Positions 1-7,972 of a stretch of DNA of 10,013 bases are shown in pieces (the first letter of the stretch is position 1; each line of letters begins with the position of its first letter). Both the position numbers and the translations under genes were made by a program. The notes below the pieces were generated by a model. The model made no database searches. It was not told the DNA's origin and saw only the letters and a list, made by a program, of their open reading frames with translations. Source of the DNA: Saccoglossus kowalevskii (taxonomy: Eukaryota > Hemichordata > Enteropneusta > Harrimaniidae); the NCBI RefSeq assembly GCF_000003605.2, contig NW_003123903.1:1394592-1404604 (forward strand), in the 5' to 3' direction.

Positions 1-840
1 CATCGCTCATCTACTCATCACATCTTGCTGCATCACTCGATCTACTCATCACATCTTGCTGTATCACTTGATCTTTTCATCACATCTTGCTGCATCACTC
101 GACCAATTAATTGTCATATTTTGCTTCATTACTCGATCTACTCATCACTTGTCACATCTTGCTGTATCACTCGATCTACTCATCACTTGTCACATTTTGC
201 TGTATCACTCGATGTACTCATCACTCGTCACATCTTGCTGCATCACTCGATCTTCTCATCACTTTTCACATCTTGCTGTATCACTCGATCTACTAATCAC
301 TTGTCACATCCTGCTGCATCACTCGATCTACTCGTCAATTGTCACATTTTGCTGCATCACTCATACCATTGATCACTTGTTACATCTTGCTGCCTCACTC
401 GATCTACTCATCACATCTTGCTGTATCACTCGACCCATTCATCACTTGTCACCTTTTGCTGCATCACTCGATCCATTGATCACTTGTCAGATTTTGTTGC
501 ATCACTTGACCCATTCATCACTTTCACATCTTGCTGCGACACTTGACTCTTTGATCACTTGTCACATTTTACTGCATCATTCATACCATTGATCACTTGT
601 CACATCTTGCTGCATCGCTCGATCTACTCATCACATCTTGCTGCATCACTCGATCTACTCATCACATCTTGCTGTATCACTTGATCTTTTCATCACATCT
701 TGCTGCATCACTCGACCCATTGATCAATTGTCATATTTTGCTTCATTACTCGATCTACTCGTCAATTGTCACATTTTGCTGCATCACTCGATCTACTCAT
801 CACTTGTCAGATTTCGCTGCATCACATGATCCATTCATCA
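1..840. repeat. Minisatellite array with 38-bp and 31-bp units and a higher-order repeat
   Basis: Tandem repeat whose unit reads TTGCTGCATCACTCGATCTA then CTCATCACTTGTCACATC (38 bp). A 31-bp variant lacks seven bases of the CACTTGTCAC segment. Tracking the TTGCTG anchor gives 23 units, at 25, 56, 87, 121, 159, 197, 235, 273, 311, 349, 387, 418, 456, 494, 531, 569, 607, 638, 669, 700, 738, 776 and 814. Most spacings are 38; six are 31, one is 34 and one is 37. The run starting at 25 is repeated almost exactly from 638, an offset of 613 bp, so the array is built from higher-order blocks. The last units decay from about 815. The array continues past the left edge. Because 38 is not a multiple of three and the unit lacks stop codons, long ORFs appear in every forward frame; I regard these as by-products of the repeat and not as genes. 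Confidence 0.95.
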
Positions 841-1030
841 GTGATGTGTTAGTGACTGATTGAATCTTGGTCAGTGTCAGCATCCTGTATTCCATGTTTT
901 GTCATATTACCTCAAACCCTGCAAATGAAAGTGTGCATGGAATCATGGGAAGAAACTGTGTGTATTGTGATAACTGTCATAAAGGTGATTGACAGGTTAT
1001 ACTTGTTTCAACTATGGAAGGACAGTGGGT

Positions 1031-1147
1031 TCTACCGGGTTTGCTTGTAATTTACATAACAAAGGGTGTTTACAACTTTGAAAGGAAAATTGGAATCTAC
1101 CAGGTGTGCTGTTATTTGAATAACAAAGAATGTTTATGATCTACTGA
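1031..1147. repeat. Diverged 65-bp direct repeat, two copies
   Basis: The first copy begins TCTACCGGGT at 1031 and the second TCTACCAGGT at 1096. Both continue through a matching TTGCTTGTAATTT / GTGCTGTTATTTG segment, then ACATAACAAAGGGTGTTTA in the first copy and AATAACAAAGAATGTTTA in the second. The copies differ by several substitutions and a one-base indel, so the duplication is old. It may be part of the LTR-like element to its right or an independent minisatellite remnant. Confidence 0.6.
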
Positions 1148-1149
1148 GT

Positions 1150-1640
1150 TGCCTACGTGACACAGCTGCTAGCAAGATTACATTCTCATTGACTCATGTG
1201 GAAACCCAGGTGGTGTCACTGCCTATAAATTGGACAGACTAAAGACAGTTTGGGTCGATCATTTCAACTTGGTGTCCGTCACTTCAACTTGCTTTCCTGT
1301 GTGTTCTGCTACGATACGATACTACAGGCTACAACCATCATTCTGTGAGACTTGTATGAACTGCTCGCGATCTCCTGCTTTCAGCGGTGCCCTCCAGCAA
1401 ACCAGCGCTCCTCTGCAAGCAAGACTCCTGTATTTCTTCGTTGTCATGTTGCAGAAGCCGTTGACTGTCGTCCATTAATACATCCTGGAACAAAGTTATC
1501 ACCAATGCACACTTCCCTGAGCAATCCCCTATTTTAGTGACTTTATTCATTGTATTTTTTGTACTTTATTTCTTGTAATTATTTTTAGAGGTATTAAAGC
1601 CAGGAGCTTTAACTCGATATTTTGGTGTATGTGTATTTCA
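1150..1640 (+). mobile_element. Possible solo LTR or LTR-like fragment (weak)
   Basis: A TATAAAT box at 1224-1230 is followed about 370 bp later by ATTAAA at 1593-1598 and then a T/G-rich stretch (TTTTGGTGTATGTGTATTTC), the order expected of U3, R and U5 in a retroelement LTR. The base composition between them is visibly richer in G and C than the flanks. No reverse transcriptase, integrase, second LTR, clear primer-binding site or target-site duplication is seen, and the ends are not defined. It could equally be unique intronic sequence. Confidence 0.2.
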
Positions 1641-1738
1641 TTTCCAGTACTATTGTCTTGTCTACCCCATACTAGCAGTGGAGGAATCCCCTGTCCAGTG
1701 TGAGTTCTGTGGATGGCCCTCTCAATTGCGATAAGCAG

Positions 1739-1945
1739 GTATTACACTGTGACAGTCAGTGAATCTAGCCTTCTCATTGATTCTTTGGCACACACGTCCC
1801 GGGGAAGCCTTTTTACTTTACAACTGAAGGAAGGATTTGAAACCTGGTCTACCAATCTTGAGTTTGATGCATCAACCACTATGCTACATGATAAATTTAG
1901 GGTAACACTAATGAAGTCAGTATATACTTGTAATGAAAAAAGAAA
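1739..1945 (+). CDS. Internal exon of the unrecognised gene, phase 2-2
   Basis: The acceptor is CCCTCTCAATTGCGATAAGCAG ending at 1738 in outline (moderate pyrimidine tract); the donor AAA|GTAAGT at 1945/1946 fits the consensus very well. An in-frame stop at 1701-1703 limits how far upstream the exon can begin, and AG at 1735 is an alternative acceptor that shifts the phase. With the chosen ends the exon is 207 bp, a multiple of three. It begins with the third base of one codon and ends with the second base of another, so it is phase-symmetric. The ATG at 1713 lies upstream of the acceptor and is not taken as a start. Confidence 0.5.
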
Positions 1946-2850
1946 GTAAGTAAATGAGTTGCCAAGTTATCGTAAAAGTGGCGTATAGTGATCATGGAAG
2001 TTAGAGAAAGGGGCGTCGAACGATCTTTTCTAAACCGATAAGAGGGGATAGATATTTGTTCACGTCAAGAACGGATCACTTGTCACACCAATGTACGTAA
2101 ACGCATAATGACCCTCAACAGTCGAACAGTTGCTTTACCTGCTTCCTTGTTATAACAATTCTTTTCGCAAAGTTCGTGTGTTTTTTATGCTTACAAAAGT
2201 ACATCTGAAAAACATATGCAGACTTCATTTAATACAGATGTAATAATAACAATAATAACTCAGTCTGGTACTGTCTTTGTCTTTCACTCTGAAGTCATTT
2301 AGTAGACGACAGAGTAACAATTCAAACAAAACATTTTGAACATTGACTTTTAAAACAAATGTCACTATAATCAAAACAATATACATTATTTGTTTATGAA
2401 CAAGTTAGCTGAATGGTAACTACATGCAAAAGTTTACTTCCTGTGAACACTGAATGATTTACGGCTGGTGAACCAGAATAAACAGCCAATTTAGAATAAC
2501 TCACGTGCTAAAAATGCATTTGCTAAAATTAGCTAAAATATGCTAATAATAACGTATTATACACACGATCAAAGCCAATGTTAGCGCTAAGTGATTAAAT
2601 TTTATTAATTGTAGGTGAGAAATTTGTTTTTTCATTTATAACCCCGTGAATTACTTTCCAAGTTTTGCTCATGTGCATATTGCTAGTTTGAACTTAGAAA
2701 AGTAGTATGGTTTCTTAGTGTCTTTGAGTAGTTTAGACTGCGGTAGTTTTTGAATTTATATTTTATGTTAGGTAATATTGGGTGAGTTTTTCACACTACA
2801 ATATAACTTTTTTGTTTTTCAGATGTAGTGATAATATAGAAGTATTGTAA
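1739..2850 (+). CDS. 3' end of an unrecognised protein-coding gene (two exons joined)
   Basis: Two exons can be joined in frame: 1739-1945 and 2823-2850, separated by an 877-bp intron. The combined reading gives about 78 residues that start inside the protein, pass through segments such as TVTVSESSLLIDSLAHTSRG, GFETWSTNLEFDAS and YTCNEKRK, and end CSDNIEVL. The mix of alternating hydrophobic and polar residues suggests beta strands; no membrane segment is seen. Support comes from a good donor (AAA|GTAAGT), a strong acceptor (TTTTTTGTTTTTCAG), matching phases and a poly(A) signal just after the stop. The N-terminal exons would lie to the left, beyond the minisatellite. I do not recognise the family and assign no function. 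An additional exon inside the intron cannot be excluded. Confidence 0.5.
1946..2822 (+). other. Inferred last intron of the left-hand gene
   Basis: Starts GTAAGT and ends TTTTTGTTTTTCAG. AT-rich, with no open frame of note. A small cluster of GCTAAAAT-type repeats sits at about 2507-2545. I see no further exon, RNA gene or mobile element in it. Confidence 0.45.
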
Positions 2851-2885
2851 CTTAATTGTTAAATAAATATTTCTGCTCTTATAGT
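2823..2885 (+). CDS. Last exon of the unrecognised gene: 28 coding bases plus short 3' UTR
   Basis: A long T-rich tract and CAG end at 2822. The first base, A, completes an AAA lysine codon with the two bases left over from the preceding exon; the reading then gives CSDNIEVL and TAA at 2848-2850. The fit of phase, early stop and poly(A) signal is what supports this exon; the coding part alone is too short to judge. The 3' UTR end is placed roughly 20 bases past the poly(A) signal. Confidence 0.45.
2862..2867 (+). terminator. Poly(A) signal AATAAA of the left-hand gene
   Basis: Canonical AATAAA twelve bases after the inferred stop codon, followed by a T-rich ATTTCTGCTCTT stretch that could act as the downstream element. 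The window is AT-rich, so the hexamer alone is weak evidence; its position right after the inferred last exon is what makes it notable. Confidence 0.45.
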
Positions 2886-3060
2886 ACTAAATAGTTTGAT
2901 AATCGTGAATGTATTTTCTACACGTTATTCACAGAATCTGTTGAATAATAAAGTAAACATATCGGTATATGTGATTACATGTGCAATTACGTTATTGTAT
3001 TATAGTACGTACACTTTAACGCAAATTCGAGACGTGGTTCAAATAAAAACTTCATTTGTG

Positions 3061-3115
3061 TTCCGGTAAAGAATGTGTTGTTACGCAGACAAAGCTTGTT
3101 CAAGATGGTGGCGCT
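3061..3115 (+). promoter_or_regulatory. Promoter-like segment: ETS site and YY1-type CAAGATGGTGGCG
   Basis: TTCCGG (ETS core, reverse orientation) at 3061-3066 and CAAGATGGTGGCG at 3101-3113 lie 35 bases apart. The second is one base from the YY1 consensus AAGATGGCGGC, which in animals often sits at or just after the start site of housekeeping genes. The segment is also locally richer in G and C than its surroundings. If it is a promoter, transcription would run to the right, possibly toward the transporter gene. No expression evidence is available from sequence, so this is inference. Confidence 0.3.
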
Positions 3116-3170
3116 GGCAAAATTTCAGCGGCATTTAGTTAACTGGCGATTATATAATTTTGGAGAGTGA
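3105..3170 (+). CDS. Small ORF of 21 codons starting inside the YY1-type motif (weak)
   Basis: The ATG of the YY1-type motif opens a 21-residue frame beginning MVALAKFQRHLV and ending at TGA 3168-3170. It has a basic, amphipathic look. It is too short to judge and is listed because YY1-type motifs overlap true start codons in many housekeeping genes. It might be an upstream ORF, the first codons of an exon, or chance. Confidence 0.15.
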   Translation: MVALAKFQRHLVNWRLYNFGE

Positions 3171-3205
3171 AATTACTGTATATTATCTGAGAGGCATGTA
3201 ATAAA

Positions 3206-3367
3206 ATGATTACAGCCCGAATATGGAGATTTGTGTCTTTGTGCAAAGGGACAATTTTCCCGGCAAATGATATCTTGCGTCCCTCTTCGCAAGTGCCAAT
3301 AATATTTAATGGCATTTCATCGAATAAAGACTATGTTTTGGATCATAATGTATCTATTTTACAATAG
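3206..3367 (+). CDS. Small ORF of 53 codons with a presequence-like N-terminus (weak)
   Basis: ATG at 3206 opens a frame beginning MITARIWRFVSLCKG and ending at TAG 3365-3367. The first fifteen residues are positively charged and hydrophobic without acidic residues, as in mitochondrial presequences; the remainder is unremarkable. It sits just downstream of the promoter-like ETS/YY1 segment. I know of no homologue, and no codon-usage test was possible, so coding status is doubtful. Confidence 0.15.
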   Translation: MITARIWRFVSLCKGTIFPANDILRPSSQVPIIFNGISSNKDYVLDHNVSILQ

Positions 3368-3451
3368 ATAACATTCTATAGTTTCATCGACATATCTATT
3401 ATGTAACAAAGACAGTAAAAATTATCCTGTTGAACTATCAATGACTGAGCC

Positions 3452-3559
3452 GAGCATTGCCCAACAAACTGAAAGTGCTGTACTCAAATCACGTAAAATT
3501 AGGACAGATTCTGCTATTTTCGATGCCAGACAACCAAGAATATAACTGATAGACAAGAG
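3452..3559 (-). repeat. Inverted copy A of a diverged coding-like fragment
   Basis: The reverse complement matches 5225-5335 on the + strand over about 100 bp, with roughly four in five bases identical and an exact 15-base core (3500-3514). On the minus strand this copy lies in an open frame of 73 codons (3422-3643) that reads LASKIAESVLILRDLSTALS across the match. The partner copy keeps the same frame there. This suggests that both derive from a protein-coding source, for example a transposable element or a dispersed gene fragment. I do not recognise the family. Confidence 0.6.
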
Positions 3560-3761
3560 ATACACGCTGAGTTGATAACATTGTTTACAATCCTGCCCAA
3601 ACAGCTCAGATGAAATGTCTTTGAACAAGAATCTCGCTAACATTGAACAAGAACATCGTTAACTCACCGACCATTCAGATGGTCATAGCAAAATGTTCGA
3701 CGCACATAATTACGTCAGTTGGACAGCCACGTATTTTGTTCGGGATTACTGAAATAATGGA

Positions 3762-3861
3762 TCAGCCAATATTTTTGGACCTCTCAAACTATGAACAGCC
3801 GAGTATTTGAATGGACTTGGATTTGATAAACGTGGTTATTGAGCCAGTGTTGGTTTCACAG
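3762..3861 (+). other. Possible non-coding first exon of the transporter gene
   Basis: The segment ends TTTCACAG|GTAAGT at 3861/3862, a near-ideal splice donor. Upstream is a CRE/ATF-like ATTACGTCAGT (about 3709-3719) and a CCAAT sequence at 3764-3768. The next good acceptor before a start codon on this strand is at 7958-7959, 14 bases before the MCT start, so joining them would give a 4.1-kb first intron, an arrangement common in SLC16 genes. The left boundary is arbitrary. It holds two upstream ATGs; the second (3811) stays open to the donor. It could instead be the first exon of another transcript. Confidence 0.3.
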
Positions 3862-5224
3862 GTAAGTGCTTGATGTGTCTGTAATGTTTTGTCCATTACC
3901 TAACATATTATTTGTTTGTAACATTTAGTAAGGTAATTAATTACATTTCGTGTATCTGATTCTGTGAGGGATTTGGCTCTTAAGAGCTTTCTCTAATAAT
4001 TCCATTCCAAAGAACACTCAACTTCGTAATATTTGGGTTTATCACGCAATATTACCTATATAAAATTTAGTTCTGTTGAAAAAAGTGGAGCCATTAAATG
4101 TGGAGAATGTATCAATATAATAATCAAGGTGAATATAAATTGTATCACTGTTTTGCCTAAATATGTAGTATTATCATCTAGGCCAAAAACTATATCAAGG
4201 TTGCTTGGATGTTGGGATACATGGTAATCATATCATATTATTAAGGCCATATATATATCATATTAATGCACATATGCTCTGTAATTCGTTTTATAACAGG
4301 TTTATTTGACATTATTTTTTTATTTCAACTCAATTATAATCATAGCAAATATGTGAACCTAACAGAATTTCTGACGCAATAATCAATACTGTAACTACTG
4401 TTTGATAATATATGGGTATTTGTAGATTATACGGCTATACTTGGCGCCATTTCTTTATTTTAAAAGAGAAGAAAATAGTAAGATTGTTTTTTGTTTTGCC
4501 TTGTTTTGATAACCAACGACGATATCAAATCTGTTATTAAGAATTGAACATGGGACAACGTTTTACCTACAGGAGCTCATACACTATTACACGGTTAGTC
4601 GGTCGATACTCCAGCTGTACTGTCTTCGTGCATACTTTTAGGTATTCTCGTAATAACCTTATATTATATAATTTGCAATATTTCACGTTTCGTAGCGTAT
4701 ATTTTCGTTCGGTTTCTTTAACACCTCTTAATGTCTTAGTTACCTTCAAGTTCTATAAGGAAATTTGAAGGCAAATATTTAATTAGTCTTAACATGATAG
4801 GCTTTAATAATTTTTACCACATTCTTGACTCTCGTAAGGAATGGCCAGTATAAAATGAGTATTTACGTAATAATTAACGTCTCTCAAGGTTGCCCAGGCT
4901 GCTGCACTTGCTAAAATGTTGGAAAAGCTAAAAATAGCATCACAGCTTTTGGTCTCGTATAAATCATTAAAACCATCCGTAGCTTTTAGTTTACTGCCCA
5001 ACCATTGCATTGTATAATGAAGTGTGGCGACACCAAGCAATTTAAGTCACGTGTCAAATTTGCCAAACCTAAATTACAATCATTGTCTTTGCTAATAGTG
5101 GAATTTCCCTTTTGGTAAAAACACCTGGTTATTCAGAGTAATATCGAAACATTTGTTTGTTTTGATCCATGTATACTTACAAAATTTGTTTAAGAATACC
5201 ATGGTGCACTTGGCCATTCCTTGT

Positions 5225-5335
5225 TATCCCTTGTTCATTAGTTATATTCGCGCTTGACTGGTTGGCATCGGAAAATGCAGAATCTGTCCTATCTTTACGT
5301 GATTTCAGCACAGCAATTTGAGTTTGCTCAGCAAG
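5225..5335 (+). repeat. Inverted copy B of the coding-like fragment, broken by a stop
   Basis: Partner of copy A, in the opposite orientation and about 1.7 kb away. It reads LASENAESVLSLRDFSTAI and then meets a TGA stop where copy A continues open, so copy B is decayed. Exact shared blocks are GCAGAATCTGTCCTA (5277-5291) and TTTACGTGATTT (5294-5305). Confidence 0.6.
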
Positions 5336-7208
5336 GTTTAGAGGAATACACAACAGATTTGACGATGAATATTACTTACTGCACATTTACGGAAAATTCT
5401 AAATCAGCGTGCTAATAGTTAAACTTATTTCAGCTAAAGCATAATGAATAGTCCTGTTGAATTTCAATTATGACATTGTAGAAAAAATAAGATTCACGAG
5501 ACACATAGGTTGGGTCTTGTTTTGTTGTAATTTTGCCTTCGTCTCCCGGGTGATAAAATGTTGCATAGCGTGAATCAATTATGTTCGCAACCAATTTGGC
5601 GGCATAGTCGGCATTGCCCCCCCCCGTTTGTCAAGATAATTACTTGCTAGTTGTTGCAAACGTCAGATTTTCGTGGCTGGCAGGAAAATGTATTGTAAAA
5701 ATGTGTTGAACACGTCTTAATGTTTATACGCTTCTGTTTGAACTCAAGATTTTTTTTGAAACTTCAGACGGTACAAATTATAAAGGTTGTTTCTTACGTA
5801 CTAGGTCGCTCTATTGAAAACATGTGAGCTTTACGTGTTGCAAAAGTATCAGGATGTACCTGTAATTGAAAATGTTTCAAGGTATTTGTTTTCAAAATTT
5901 TAAATTAGATCGCCATCATTCTTTGGTCTAATTATAAGCATTTAAAAAGAGATAGTACAAGAGAAGAGTGATTCGGAGCAAGCAGCACGTATTATAGAAC
6001 ATTACCATTAATAGCAATAACAATGGCGTTGATATTATACAATATGGGCTGGTCATACACAAAGTATAAAATATTTTTCAGAAGTTTGCTTTTTGTTTAT
6101 AGATATTGATTAGTTGTCAACAATATCTCACCACTGTCACAATCGTTAACAGGTATATATGATTACATATTCAAATACATACGCTTATTTGGGAAGATTT
6201 TCAAACGAAACTAAACTTACACAGGATATCCCAATTGTCGTTAGAACTTTTCGCGTTGCCAAATAAGCTGATTTAATCATTCGCAGGAAGCTGTTTTTTT
6301 TACAGATAAGAGAGCTTCCACTCACGTGATGACACGAAGAGATTTTAAAGTAGTGAAAGATAATACTTTGTGTAGAACGAACAACCACGGGAAGTATGAA
6401 CAAAATAGATTTTAATATACCATAAAAAGTCAAAAAAGATGAATAAATACAATTTAACACTAAGAACTAATCTAATCTAACTAATTCATTAAGTTCGTCT
6501 AGCTGCAAGGGGAAATCGTGTAGGAAGCTTTTTGTAGACTTTCAGGTGACACGGCCTCGTTACAAAGACAATCATCAAGTAGTGCAGACAGAGCGTTGCT
6601 TGCATATGACAACAAGAAGACTTATGGTAGACCCCGACATATCATTACATGGTTCATTTTATAGTTTTGAGTCATATATAAGTTATCGTGACTGAAACAT
6701 GGCAAGTAATGATTGGTTTAGATTACAGTTGACTATCGACGTACTAGCGTCCGGTTGGTCTAAATAAATAAGCAGCTTGTACAATTAGGTCAAATACACA
6801 AAGAAACATTGTCTAGTCAGATCGAAAATGTCACAAATCAAACTCAGCATTGCTTATTCACAGTATCGTTGCTTCATTGGGGACCGATTGTTCGATACTA
6901 ATGACGCTCAATTGTAGTCATTGACACAGCGAATTACAAACGTAATTGTTCCTTACATCAAAACTCTGGCAATTGACTAGAGCCCACAGCAATTTTAATT
7001 TAATACGCGTTTAGAATTATTTCATTTTGTTTGTGCCACATGCATGTGACATGTGTGCAAGACATTAAAGATAAAATATGGATGAGATCATGCAATTTTC
7101 AATATTGTTTATGTTTAGGAATATATGGTATTATGAATTAACATGAACTATAAACACCTAATGTAGCACACATTTTAGTTGTTGTTCGATGAGACAATGT
7201 AGTTCTCT

Positions 7209-7268
7209 AATACGCATGTGCACCTTTTGTTTTGGTACGTACAATAACAATCACTACACATGCGTATT
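7209..7268. repeat. Imperfect 60-bp hairpin (inverted repeat)
   Basis: AATACGCATGTG (7209-7220) and CACATGCGTATT (7257-7268) are exact reverse complements. Inside, after a 6 x 6 internal loop, TTGTTTTG (7227-7234) pairs with CAATAACAA (7242-7250) with one bulged A, closing on a 7-base loop GTACGTA. The fold thus has 20 base pairs in two stems. It is shorter and more open than a typical animal pre-miRNA. It might be a small foldback element remnant, a protein-binding site or chance. Confidence 0.55.
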
Positions 7269-7857
7269 CGTGTTTTTTTATTATTTATTTTTCTCGATTA
7301 CGCAACAGTTTTAGGTTATTGTTAGGTTATTTAGGTTTTAGAAACATTGAAAATGCATTATTGACATTTTTGACTTTGAAATTAACAGTCTTATTGATGT
7401 AATAGAGTTCGAGAATATTGAACACAACGCATTCTTCATTGAGCACGCATTTCCAATCCTTAGATATTTCTACATCAAAATCAAAGTATATTTGTGCCGA
7501 CTATCAATTTGTGGCAGAGCGTGCAATTCACTTTCATCCGTCCAAGAAATTGTTTCTTGTTTTTTTTAAATGTGGCAATGTTTTAAATGGGGTAGGATTC
7601 CTCAATGTATATATGTATACTCCATTACTTTGAGTGATGAGACTATGAATGATGTGGTAGATTACAGTACAGTAAAGTACTGCGCAGTAATGGAGGTAAC
7701 TGAAATGCAACATGGGCATCGGCATTCATGTTGATGACTGCTGCGTCACTCTGCATATCAATGTACTGTAAAGCTCGGGCGTAGTAGCATTTTTATAATT
7801 CCTGAAAATTTGCATTGTAGGAAAATAATTGCATACCATCATTTGCTATTTGTAACC

Positions 7858-7865
7858 TATAAATA
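7858..7865 (+). promoter_or_regulatory. TATA box of a possible proximal promoter for the transporter
   Basis: TATAAATA lies 115 bases before the MCT start codon, predicting transcription starts near 7888-7893. A transcript from here would contain an upstream ORF at 7882-7959 or its inner ATG (7888), ending in TAG just before the MCT start. Against it, the acceptor-like TGTTCTTCTAG at 7959 argues that at least some transcripts enter here by splicing. TATA-like strings are frequent in this AT-rich DNA. Confidence 0.35.
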
Positions 7866-7959
7866 CACTGTGTATATATTTATGAGAATGCGTCCTCCGA
7901 AATATATACACAAGCAAGCCATTTCAATACGTATTATGTGGTGTTACATGTTCTTCTAG

Positions 7960-7972
7960 TATCCTTGGTTCA
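7960..7972 (+). other. 5' UTR part of the first coding exon after a splice acceptor
   Basis: ACATGTTCTTCTAG ends at 7959 and is a fair 3' splice site, which would leave thirteen untranslated bases before the ATG at 7973. If splicing does not occur here, the 5' UTR instead runs back toward the TATA box. Confidence 0.4.

Larger units (their letters stand above)
864..1738. other. Gene-poor stretch with a diverged direct repeat and an LTR-like segment
   Basis: No convincing coding exon is visible. Several short overlapping ORFs of 60-80 codons on both strands between 1230 and 1550 contradict each other and match no family I know. The stretch would be intron of the gene whose exon starts at 1739. 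Separately described here are a 65-bp-offset direct repeat (about 1031-1147) and a TATA box and poly(A) signal pair (1224 and 1593). Confidence 0.5.
3862..7850. other. Long AT-rich non-coding stretch, probably intron or intergenic
   Basis: No convincing gene is visible. Short open frames on both strands (for example 4033-4227, 4544-4768, 6185-6460 on the minus strand and 7418-7633) have AT-driven composition and no family features. Items with some structure are listed separately: copy B of the inverted pair, a sense/antisense open segment at 4804-5040, a run of nine C at 5617-5625, a 12-bp perfect palindrome at 7037-7048 and a 60-bp hairpin at 7209-7268. If the first exon at 3762-3861 is real, most of this is the first intron of the transporter gene. 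Confidence 0.5.

Noticed and set aside
25-592. Long forward ORFs of 115 and 178 codons
   Set aside because: They lie entirely in the 38/31-bp minisatellite, which lacks stops in every forward frame; the translations are cyclic versions of one unit and look like no protein family.
1230-1550. Overlapping ORFs on both strands (1230-1478 and 1352-1537 plus, 1338-1550 minus)
   Set aside because: They conflict with each other, match no known family and have no splice or start context; they probably reflect the locally higher G and C content.
3029-3046. GGTTCAAAT resembling a tRNA B box, possible SINE or tRNA
   Set aside because: No A box at the right distance upstream and no cloverleaf can be drawn.
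4033-4768. Plus-strand ORFs of 64 and 74 codons and an antisense ORF of 60 codons
   Set aside because: Low-complexity composition typical of translated AT-rich DNA, and the last two overlap on opposite strands.
6185-6460. Minus-strand ORF of 91 codons
   Set aside because: Hydrophobic and AT-driven, no recognisable domain, no promoter or splice context; treated as chance.
7310-7345. TTAGGTTA-type direct repeats resembling telomere sequence
   Set aside because: Only three irregular units, with no regular TTAGG or TTAGGG array.
7418-7725. ORFs of 71 codons (plus) and 63 codons (minus)
   Set aside because: They overlap on opposite strands, have no family features and lie in the presumed intron or upstream region of the transporter.
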